From positions 1-45,415 of the IMG/VR virus record IMGVR_UViG_3300048597_000650: a stretch of 45,415 nt of DNA, one strand, 5' to 3'. The position numbers were made by a program, and so were the translations under genes. Every line of letters starts with the position of its first letter. Position 1 is the first letter of the stretch. The notes below the pieces were generated by a model. It saw nothing but the letters and a program-made list of their open reading frames with translations. It did not search any database and had not been told where the DNA came from. This DNA comes from a virus. Below are positions 39,654 through 45,415 of this stretch, piece after piece.

Positions 39654-40303
39654 GGCTTGCTCAGGCCTCCAGCGATGTCGGTCAGCATCATGGAATAGTT
39701 GGCCACGTTGGCCGCCTTCTTGCTGACATTGGCAGTTGGCTCGCCATTCTCCACGGAGGCAAGCAAAAGAGAGTAGTTCTCTCCAAGATGAGCCAAAAGG
39801 ACATCAGCAGCAGTATCTTTCCAGCCTGGCCGGTCATCGTGCCGGCAGAGCTGGTCTTCCATGAGGACGGCAAAGTCCATTACCTCACGTCGCAGATGCT
39901 CAACCTGGTCGAACTTCTTGGCCAGGGCAGCAGCCGGTTCGTCGTTTGGATCATCCGACCAGAGGTCGAACAGCATTCCCCAGACTCCGGTGTTGTCTCT
40001 GTCCTGATAGAGAATGGATCGGCCGCGGGCCAGCTTGGCTTCAGCTTCGGCCAGCTTGACCTCAGTCTGAGCCAACCTGGCGGCCAACTCATTCTCCTCG
40101 GTCGGCCACAGACGGGCCCGCATCACGTCCACTTCTCGCGGGTCGTTGGTGGGAAGGATGGCCATCAGGATATCTGCGTCGGCGGTGGCCTGAAGTTCGT
40201 TAACGGCCTGAGACTTGTCATCAACTTGCCTGGCCAGCCTTAGAACCTCGGTGAGAGATGACTTAAAGCCCATGAGTTCCGACTGGAATTTTGTAGTCTT
40301 CAT
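39650..40303 (-). CDS. MazG-like/NTP-pyrophosphatase-like C-terminal protein
   Basis: A 217-residue protein. Residues about 1-120 are coiled coil (ELAARLAQTEVKLAEAEAKL). Residues about 140-215 (MEDQLCRHDDRPGWKDTAAD, then KKAANVANYSMMLTDIAGG) fit the helical layout of phage MazG-like or dUTPase-like all-alpha pyrophosphatases (H-x-x-x-W, E-x-x-x-L, K-x-A-x-V-A-N). The metal-binding E-E-x-x-E box is not obvious, so activity is uncertain. It lies right before thymidylate synthase, which supports nucleotide metabolism. Confidence 0.5.
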   Translation of the reverse strand: MKTTKFQSELMGFKSSLTEVLRLARQVDDKSQAVNELQATADADILMAILPTNDPREVDVMRARLWPTEENELAARLAQTEVKLAEAEAKLARGRSILYQDRDNTGVWGMLFDLWSDDPNDEPAAALAKKFDQVEHLRREVMDFAVLMEDQLCRHDDRPGWKDTAADVLLAHLGENYSLLLASVENGEPTANVSKKAANVANYSMMLTDIAGGLSKP

Positions 40304-41097
40304 ACCGCCACCTTGGCCCTGATGGGCGGATGGGGATTGTAGTGCTCCAGCCTGATATCATCGTGCGTAAAGGCGAAGATATCCTTGACGTGGGGATTCA
40401 GGACCAGGACGGGTAGGTCGCGGGGCTCTCGGTCTAGCTGCTCTTCTACCTGCTTAATGTGGTTCTGGTAGATATGCACGTCACCAAAGGTGATCAGGAG
40501 CCGCTTGGCCCGAAGCCCGGTGACCTGGGCGAGCATCCTTAGCAACAGGGCATAAGAGGCGATATTGAACGGCACGCCGATAAACAGGTCTGCGCTCCGC
40601 TGATACAGGTGAAGGTCCAGTTCATCGTTCCGGACGTAGCACTGAAACAAGCAGTGGCACGGGGGCAGCTTCATTCTTTCGATGTCGCCAACGTTCCAGG
40701 CCGAAACTATGTGCCTCCGTGAATCAGGGTCTTTCTGGAGGCCAGAGACAAGGTCAGATATCTGATCGATAGGCCTGTACTGCCTGAGCCTTCCCCAGCT
40801 ACGCCACTGGGATCCGTAGACCGGGCCGAGATTGCCGTCCTGGTCGGCCCAAGCGTCCCAGATGTGACAATCGTGCTCGTGCAAGAATTTGATGTTCGTG
40901 TCACCCCGGAGAAACCAGAGCAATTCGGTCACGACGTGCTTGAAGTAGACCGTCTTAGTGGTGAGCACCGGGAAACCGTGGTCGAGGTCGAAGACTAACT
41001 GATCGCCAAAAGACGAGAGGGTTCCGGTCCCCGTCCGAACGCCCTTGCTGACTCCAGAGCAGTAGATGTCGCGAAGCAGTGAGAGATAATTTTTCAT
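40300..41097 (-). CDS. thyA: Thymidylate synthase
   Basis: A 265-residue protein, the standard ThyA length. Signature RTGTGTLSSFGDQLVFDL at the start; KTVYFKHVVTELLWFLRGD; PVYGSQWRSWG; catalytic Cys in LPPCHCLFQCYV near 144; folate/dUMP residues QRSADLFIGVPFNIASY and LVITFGDVHIYQNH-like (LITFGDVHIYQNH) at about 205; ends IRAKVAV. It makes dTMP from dUMP with methylene-tetrahydrofolate. All key motifs look intact. ATGA overlap with the upstream small zinc protein gene. Confidence 0.97.
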   Translation of the reverse strand: MKNYLSLLRDIYCSGVSKGVRTGTGTLSSFGDQLVFDLDHGFPVLTTKTVYFKHVVTELLWFLRGDTNIKFLHEHDCHIWDAWADQDGNLGPVYGSQWRSWGRLRQYRPIDQISDLVSGLQKDPDSRRHIVSAWNVGDIERMKLPPCHCLFQCYVRNDELDLHLYQRSADLFIGVPFNIASYALLLRMLAQVTGLRAKRLLITFGDVHIYQNHIKQVEEQLDREPRDLPVLVLNPHVKDIFAFTHDDIRLEHYNPHPPIRAKVAV

Positions 41098-41309
41098 GGT
41101 GTGCCTCCTTGGGGCAAAAGTGATTCTTGCTGAGCCGCCCTTGCGTGGCGCTTAGCCTTCTGTGCCTCAGCCGACTGGCGATAAGTTCGCTGCCTCCAAC
41201 AGGCCCAAGCCATGCAGATGACCTGATTCGGCCGATGCGCAGTGAACGCCACCAAACACTCAGGGCAAACCCTGGGACCGAAGTCACCACGGCGATGCCG
41301 GCGCTTCAT
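41094..41309 (-). CDS. Small zinc-finger protein
   Basis: A 71-residue protein with an excellent GGGAGG site before ATG 41309 (a much longer upstream start is rejected). CPECLVAFTAHRPNQVICMA, then WRQRTYRQSAEAQKAKRHAR, is a short zinc knuckle of the CxxC type followed by a basic helix, common in small phage proteins near HNH genes. It could bind DNA. Confidence 0.55.
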   Translation of the reverse strand: MKRRHRRGDFGPRVCPECLVAFTAHRPNQVICMAWACWRQRTYRQSAEAQKAKRHARAAQQESLLPQGGTP

Positions 41310-41392
41310 TTCGCCTCCCGGTGCAAGGCGCCGGAGCCAGAGACTGTGTAGCCCATTAGCGTGAACGAGAAGCTGAACCCAAGCAGCGTCAT
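41306..41392 (-). CDS. 28-residue membrane peptide
   Basis: MTLLGFSFSFTLMGYTVSGS then ALHREAK. ATG 41392 has GAGG upstream and overlaps the stop of the upstream small gene (ATGA), and its own stop overlaps the ATG of the zinc-finger gene at 41309 (ATGA). A hydrophobic peptide of about 20 residues; possible membrane-acting or regulatory peptide. It is below common length cutoffs. Confidence 0.45.
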   Translation of the reverse strand: MTLLGFSFSFTLMGYTVSGSGALHREAK

Positions 41393-41514
41393 GGCTCAGC
41401 CTCGCCCAAAGAAACCTCACCAACCTGGGGGCTATAGTTGGGCTCGCCCTTAAAGAACTCCGGGAAAAAGATGCGATAGAAGTCTTGGACCTCAAAATCT
41501 TGCAGCGTGTTCAC
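41389..41514 (-). CDS. 41-residue acidic peptide
   Basis: GTG start with AAGGAG nine bases upstream. Sequence begins MNTLQDFEVQDFYRIFFPEF and ends GEVSLGEAEP. It overlaps the upstream gene at 41492 by 23 bases and the next small gene by three (ATGA). The Shine-Dalgarno sequence and overlap pattern support a real gene; function unknown. Confidence 0.45.
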   Translation of the reverse strand: MNTLQDFEVQDFYRIFFPEFFKGEPNYSPQVGEVSLGEAEP

Positions 41515-41686
41515 GAGGGAACTCCTTTCCCTCTGCCAGTCTTCGAAGCAGCGAAGCCACCTCAGAACACATTGAAGAGCGGTTGATGCCAGATAGGTAG
41601 AGCAGGGATTTCACGAGTCCGGAATCCTTGCGCTTGGGATGGGTATGATAGCCTTTACGATGGCGACGCCTCTGGAGCAGTTTCAT
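41492..41686 (-). CDS. Small basic protein
   Basis: A 64-residue protein. MKLLQRRRHRKGYHTHPKRK is strongly basic; the rest (LVKSLLYLSGINRSSMCSEV, then LLRRLAEG) is helical. ATG at 41686 overlaps the stop of the HTH gene (ATGA). It may bind nucleic acid. No family. Confidence 0.5.
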   Translation of the reverse strand: MKLLQRRRHRKGYHTHPKRKDSGLVKSLLYLSGINRSSMCSEVASLLRRLAEGKEFPREHAARF

Positions 41687-42057
41687 CTCCGCGCCTCGCA
41701 CGGCTCTTCTGGTTTGGTCTTCCACTTTACGGCCACCTCGATTTCGAAGTGACCGGCAAACTCGCCGGCCAGGGTGTTCATGCGGCGCTGGGCGGTCTGA
41801 TGAAGCTGGCGCGTGAACATGGTGGTCAGAGCGTTGACCTGGTCGTTGGACGGGTCTACGAACACCACTCCCGATTCGACCTGTGACAGCCATGAATCAA
41901 GAGTTTGCAGGGCCGATTCAGGGATTGATTCACCTTTCCCGGCCCGTTGGACTTGGATCAGCTTTGCTCCCGTGATGGCGGCGATTGCGCGCTGACTGAG
42001 CCCGGTCTTCTCCTGGGCTTGCTGCATTCGGGTAGCGATGTTTTCGAGGATTGGCAT
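41683..42057 (-). CDS. Helix-turn-helix protein
   Basis: A 124-residue protein. Residues about 15-35 (QAQEKTGLSQRAIAAITGAK) and the next helix fit a Xre-like HTH (KTGLSQRAIAxxTG). The remainder contains coiled-coil (TRQLHQTAQRRMNTLAGEFA) and a basic end. The start is ATG 42057 or GTG two codons earlier. A regulator of early genes. Confidence 0.55.
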   Translation of the reverse strand: MPILENIATRMQQAQEKTGLSQRAIAAITGAKLIQVQRAGKGESIPESALQTLDSWLSQVESGVVFVDPSNDQVNALTTMFTRQLHQTAQRRMNTLAGEFAGHFEIEVAVKWKTKPEEPCEARR

Positions 42058-42103
42058 TGGCACTCACTTTCAGGATGGTTTGATAGCAGCCAGCGTTATG
42101 CGG

Positions 42104-42634
42104 CTATTGGTTGAGGTTTGTAGTTGGCGGTTTGTAGTTGGCGCGGCCAGGCTTCCAGGTCTTTTTCTTCAGGATGGCGTGGACGGTGGAGTGATGAATC
42201 CCGTACATCCTCGCTATCGACCTGAGAGACCCGCCGATGACGGCCAAGCGGCGTATATGAGCGACCTGGTCAGCGGTCAGCCTGGAAGCGGCGGACTGCT
42301 CGCCCCTGGGCTGCCTGCCATGCCTTCTCCGGTCGCCGGCATTAGTGCGGTCATTGCCCCAGCGAAGATTCTCGATCCGGTTGTCGGTTGGGTCGCCGTT
42401 AAGATGACGAACGAGGTTGCAGGTGGACCGGCGGCGCGGCCCCCAAGCAAGGATGACCGCCCTGTGAATCCAAAGCTTGCGCTGCTTTCCAGCGGTGACG
42501 GTCCAGACATAGAGATGACCGTAATCCGGCTTGGCAATGAGCCTCAACTCATGCCCGCGGCGGCCCCAAACGCGACCGTCAGATGTGCAAGAGTATCCTG
42601 GAAATCCGGGCACGGGGCGAAGGTCGGGCTTCAT
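42104..42634 (-). CDS. HNH endonuclease with NUMOD4-like and HTH domains
   Basis: A 176-residue protein. N-terminal PVPGFPGYSCTSDGRVWGRR is a NUMOD4-like motif (xGFxxYxVSxxGxVxS). The central HNH_3-type core is HRAVILAWGP, then CNLVRHLNGDPTDNRIENLRW (His, Asn and Asn in RHLNGDxxDNRxENL). A C-terminal HTH follows (SIARMYGIHHSTVHAILKKK). A homing-type endonuclease, mobile within phage genomes; it may also nick competing phage DNA. ATGA overlap with the ParB-methyltransferase gene. A 14-base tandem duplication lies at the end of the gene. Confidence 0.8.
   Translation of the reverse strand: MKPDLRPVPGFPGYSCTSDGRVWGRRGHELRLIAKPDYGHLYVWTVTAGKQRKLWIHRAVILAWGPRRRSTCNLVRHLNGDPTDNRIENLRWGNDRTNAGDRRRHGRQPRGEQSAASRLTADQVAHIRRLAVIGGSLRSIARMYGIHHSTVHAILKKKTWKPGRANYKPPTTNLNQ
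42115..42142. repeat. 14-base perfect tandem duplication at the 3-prime end of the HNH gene
   Basis: GGTTTGTAGTTGGC at 42115-42128 and again at 42129-42142. Because 14 is not a multiple of three, the duplication changed the C-terminal frame; the protein now ends in PPTTNLNQ rather than a reading beyond the repeat. Confidence 0.9.
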
Positions 42635-44457
42635 GCTGGCCTCCGGAACGTATAGACATACTCATGTTTGAAAATCTGGAATCCATATCGGAGGGCTCTC
42701 CAGCGCCAAAGGTTGGCGTTCTTCCCCTTGGCCTTCTCGTTGCCCTGAATGTCCTTGATGTTCTTGGCGACAAGTCGGAAACCGCACGCCTGCATCTTCC
42801 GGGCGCACAGAGCGCTTAGTTCTATGGTTTCGCTCTTGTCCGGTATATCGCCGATAACCAAGGTCGCGAACTGGCCGGGGCGGAGCGATTGATATGCGTT
42901 ACGAGCTACGCTGTAGAAGCTATGGAGGAACTCTTCCAGGTTTTCGGCTGACGAGAGGTCAGACAGATTCTGGCCATTCGTGAATTTGATGATGTCGAAG
43001 TACGGAGGATGAAGGAAGACGTGATCGACGCCTTCCAGATTGCGTCCGGCGCCATGAGAGAAAAGGCATTTCTGAATTTCTCGCGGCGTATTCGCGGCAG
43101 AGCTATCGCCCTCAATGACATGGATTTGGACGTTTGCGGGGTTTTCGAGCTGATCCAGCAGAGCCCAGGCTTTATCCACCATCTCGGACTGAAGCTCCAC
43201 GCCGATGATGTGCCGCCCAAGCCGGAGACACTCGACCATGGTTGTCGCGCCGCCAAGGAACATGTCCAGCACGATGGCGCCTTCTTTGGTGTAACGGCGG
43301 AGCTGTTGGTCAACGATTTGCGGGATGAAGTTGCCGTGATAAGAGCCGTCGCGGCCCGGCCCCTTCCATCGGGCCCCTAGATTCCAAAGAGTGTCGGTGA
43401 TCAGGTCTTCGTTGGATTCTTTCCAGCCTGACTTGCTGAGGTCCAAATCATGGAAGGGGTGAGGCTTGGCGGCCGGCTCTGCCTTCAGGCCTTCATGGAT
43501 CTGAGCCAGTTCGGGCGGCATTGGTCGATCCGGCGGCTCGATGTCGGCAAACATGCCGGGAGGCTCTTCGGGGGACTCTTCGGGGACGGCTGAGCAGTCT
43601 TCGCACAAGTCAGACCCTGGCTCGGCCTCAGGAAGATTGCACTCTTGGCAGACGGCCTTGCCTTCCATCGCTGCAGCCTCTTCGGTGTAGCACCCGCAAC
43701 AGGTATCGCCACAGCGGTCACAGGCCTCCTCTTCGTCATCATCGATGACCAGGCGGGAGGCCCGTTCTATGTGGCGATCGCAAATCTCGTCGATGCTTTC
43801 TTCGGGCACTGGGGCAGCGACTTCCGCCTTCAAGTCGGCCGCGACCGTGCCAGTTGAAATGTTTTCCTCTTTGGCGATGGCGCGGACGCTTTTCCCCTCG
43901 GCTTTTTTGGCCTTGACTCTCTCGCGACGCTCGGAGAGTTCGGCTTCGTCGGGCTTGCTGGAGGGATGACTCTTGCCGTCTTCTCCGGTAATTCTTGACC
44001 GTTCGGCTCCGATTGATATCGGACCTGAACGGTTCTTGTCTTGGCGGACGGTGAAGTCACTGATTCCAAGACTCTTTGCGATAGCCGTGTTGCTAAGCCC
44101 CTTGCCGGCCAGGTCCGCCACAAGCCTTTGTCTGGCCTCCTTATCCATATGGCGACGCAGGAGATTCAGGTTTATGGCCCGCTGTCTCTCCTGTTCGGGT
44201 GAAAGCCCAAGGATTTCGTCCTTCCTAACTTCGGCCCAAACCATGCCCAGTTCGCGACACGCGCGAAGCCGATGCTGCCCATCAATGATGGCAATCGTGC
44301 CGTCTTCTCGAGTCGTATAGACAACCGCATAAGTAAAGCTCCCGGTGGCCCCGATGTCCGCCTTCATCAAGGCGAACTCGGCTTCCGACATAGGCGGAAA
44401 GATGTCCGCATACGGCAATTGGAAGACAGTGCCACAGTCCAAGGTGATGGTCTTCAT
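42631..44457 (-). CDS. ParB-like/zinc finger/DNA methyltransferase fusion
   Basis: A 608-residue protein. Residues 1-100 are ParB/sulfiredoxin-like (IAIIDGQHRLRACRELGM at about 54-70). Two HTH segments lie at about 115-145 (GLSNTAIAKSLGISDFTVRQ) and 185-210 (SVRAIAKEENISTGTVAADL). Residues about 240-290 are Cys-rich (CDRCGDTCCGCY; CQECN; CEDC), possible zinc sites. Residues about 355-605 are a class-beta DNA methyltransferase: LDMFLGGATTMVECLRLG is the SAM-binding FxGxG loop, and LHPPYFDIIKF at about 483 is the (D/N/S)PP(Y/F) motif with His first. Possible role: marking phage DNA against host restriction. Catalytic motif is non-canonical. Confidence 0.7.
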   Translation of the reverse strand: MKTITLDCGTVFQLPYADIFPPMSEAEFALMKADIGATGSFTYAVVYTTREDGTIAIIDGQHRLRACRELGMVWAEVRKDEILGLSPEQERQRAINLNLLRRHMDKEARQRLVADLAGKGLSNTAIAKSLGISDFTVRQDKNRSGPISIGAERSRITGEDGKSHPSSKPDEAELSERRERVKAKKAEGKSVRAIAKEENISTGTVAADLKAEVAAPVPEESIDEICDRHIERASRLVIDDDEEEACDRCGDTCCGCYTEEAAAMEGKAVCQECNLPEAEPGSDLCEDCSAVPEESPEEPPGMFADIEPPDRPMPPELAQIHEGLKAEPAAKPHPFHDLDLSKSGWKESNEDLITDTLWNLGARWKGPGRDGSYHGNFIPQIVDQQLRRYTKEGAIVLDMFLGGATTMVECLRLGRHIIGVELQSEMVDKAWALLDQLENPANVQIHVIEGDSSAANTPREIQKCLFSHGAGRNLEGVDHVFLHPPYFDIIKFTNGQNLSDLSSAENLEEFLHSFYSVARNAYQSLRPGQFATLVIGDIPDKSETIELSALCARKMQACGFRLVAKNIKDIQGNEKAKGKNANLWRWRALRYGFQIFKHEYVYTFRRPA

Positions 44458-45155
44458 GGCGCATTCCTTGCCGCGATAGGCTCTTCAGTCGGCCAACGAG
44501 GCGTATCAAGAAGTACCTCGGGGCTTAAGGCGAACCACTCGCCCTCAAGACGGAATGCGGCGAATCTTTTATGATAAAACTTCTCTGCGGCATAACGGTC
44601 AGATACCGCTATACAGGCAAGGAGCTTAGTCTTGAAAGGTAGCTTCGTTCCGATCTGGTGGGTCCTGATATCGGGATGCGTCGAGCAGCCGATCTTGACG
44701 CTAGTCGGTCCGCCGAGAAAGTAGACAAATCCGCTCTTGTCCTTAACTCTAATCTCTGGCTCTCTTGTTCTTTCATGCCAAAACCTCTCGCGCTCATGGT
44801 GCAGCGCAATATTGATAGCGTACATCTCTCCGCCGGTAAAAGCGGGGCCGGAACTCTTAACTATGCCAGGACCGTTATAGCAAGAGCCTTCTTCCAGGCC
44901 GGTGCCAGAATTGAAAGTCACACGTTGCTGTCTGATTACTAAGCCCAGAGCATCAACTTCTTCCTTTGAAAGCTCCAAAATCAGATGGAATCTTTCCGCC
45001 CCAATGCGATGCTCATCACGGCAATCGGGACAATGCTTTGCCGAAAATCCGTGCTTGCAGTTACCGGGAAGGCTCGACCTTCTCTCTACCAGTCTCTCCG
45101 CCCCCTCCAACTCCCCTGGCGGCATCTTTAGGGTCGGATTGACAGCACTCGTCAT
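44454..45155 (-). CDS. T5orf172/Mug113-like (GIY-YIG-type) protein
   Basis: A 233-residue protein. A Cys pair near residue 33-45 (CKHGFSAKHCPDC) suggests a zinc knuckle. Residues about 140-225 contain GFVYFLGGPTSVKIGCSTHP, then DRYAAEKFYHKRFAAFRLEG and EWFALSPEVLL, which match the T5orf172/Mug113 pattern (VYxL...VKIGxS.....R......L, ... A...E..LH..F...R..GEWF.L). These relate to GIY-YIG nucleases. The catalytic Tyr pair is partly replaced (YFL), so activity is uncertain. Confidence 0.7.
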   Translation of the reverse strand: MTSAVNPTLKMPPGELEGAERLVERRSSLPGNCKHGFSAKHCPDCRDEHRIGAERFHLILELSKEEVDALGLVIRQQRVTFNSGTGLEEGSCYNGPGIVKSSGPAFTGGEMYAINIALHHERERFWHERTREPEIRVKDKSGFVYFLGGPTSVKIGCSTHPDIRTHQIGTKLPFKTKLLACIAVSDRYAAEKFYHKRFAAFRLEGEWFALSPEVLLDTPRWPTEEPIAARNAP

Positions 45156-45415
45156 GCCTCAAGACCCCCCGACATCTCCTCAAGCACCATGCCCTCTAGG
45201 GCTTCTCCGTTTGCTCTCAGAGCAGCGTTCTCGGCCTCCAGCTCAGCAATCCGCGCTTGAAGCCGAGCCAATTTCTCATCAGGGTTCTGCCGATGCCAAA
45301 GAACCTCCCCATAGAGGTTTGCCATGATGTTCGCGCTCTGAATCACCACATCCCCGAGAGCATGAGCCCAAGAGATGCTCCTGGACTTGTCCTCCTCAGG
45401 CTTCTTGAATCGAAC
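45152..45415 (-). CDS. Partial gene at the right edge, coiled-coil protein
   Basis: The frame is open from the window edge to the stop at 45152, so the 87 visible residues are the C-terminal part of a gene that begins outside. It starts VRFKKPEEDKSRSISWAHAL, continues with NIMANLYGEVLWHRQN and ends in a coiled coil (LARLQARIAELEAENAALRA). A GTG at 45349 could be mistaken for the start. ATGA overlap with the downstream gene. Confidence 0.6.
   Translation of the reverse strand, partial: VRFKKPEEDKSRSISWAHALGDVVIQSANIMANLYGEVLWHRQNPDEKLARLQARIAELEAENAALRANGEALEGMVLEEMSGGLEA

Noticed and set aside
45152-45349. Complete 65-residue gene at the right edge
   Set aside because: The reading frame stays open to the last base of the window, so the GTG at 45349 is probably internal and the gene is truncated by the window.

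Overview
The window looks like most of the genome of a tailed, siphovirus-like bacteriophage. Every gene I can support lies on the minus strand, so transcription runs from the right end to the left. The genome order is conventional when read in that direction: DNA metabolism and replication, terminase, portal, capsid, neck, tail, tail tip and fibres, lysis. There is a long tape-measure protein and a single tail-tube candidate, and I see no contractile sheath, which favours a long non-contractile tail. I see no integrase, excisionase, CI-like repressor or tRNA gene, so a lytic lifestyle is likelier but not proven. The host cannot be named. The copper-amine-oxidase-N-like domain on the lysin is a weak hint of a Gram-positive (Firmicutes-like) host. 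Genes are packed tightly and many junctions are 4-base ATGA or GTGA overlaps; I used these to choose starts.

Right part, about 26.2-45.4 kb (early region). It holds a T5orf172/GIY-YIG-like protein, a ParB-zinc finger-methyltransferase fusion, an HNH endonuclease, an HTH protein, a run of tiny overlapping genes, thymidylate synthase, a MazG-like protein, a DUF5662 protein and a string of small proteins without assigned function. One of those (37422-37922) resembles a P-loop-less piece of the terminase ATPase. Then come a putative ssDNA-binding protein with an SSB-like acidic tip, a winged-helix protein, a 1150-residue primase-polymerase/helicase, a membrane protein, a dNMP kinase and a zinc-finger/ribbon-helix-helix regulator. 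The primase gene carries two families of iteron-like DNA repeats and is the best candidate for the replication origin.

Intergenic control region, 25.8-26.2 kb. A terminator closes the early operon. An 80 % AT segment with two TGTTAACAT sites, a 14-base palindrome and an extended -10 promoter precede the late genes.

Left part, about 25.8 kb down to 1 (late region). In transcription order: small and large terminase, portal fused to a MuF domain and a C-terminal BECR-nuclease-like domain, two small proteins, a prohead protease fused to the major capsid protein, a strong terminator hairpin, five neck/tail-completion proteins, tail tube, tail assembly chaperone, a second terminator-like hairpin, tape measure, tail-tip and fibre genes with repeats, an HExxH putative metalloprotease, a hub-like protein with a 14-residue repeat, a beta-propeller-like protein, a membrane-anchored coiled-coil protein and an L,D-transpeptidase-like lysin. 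The gene at the right edge is cut by the window.
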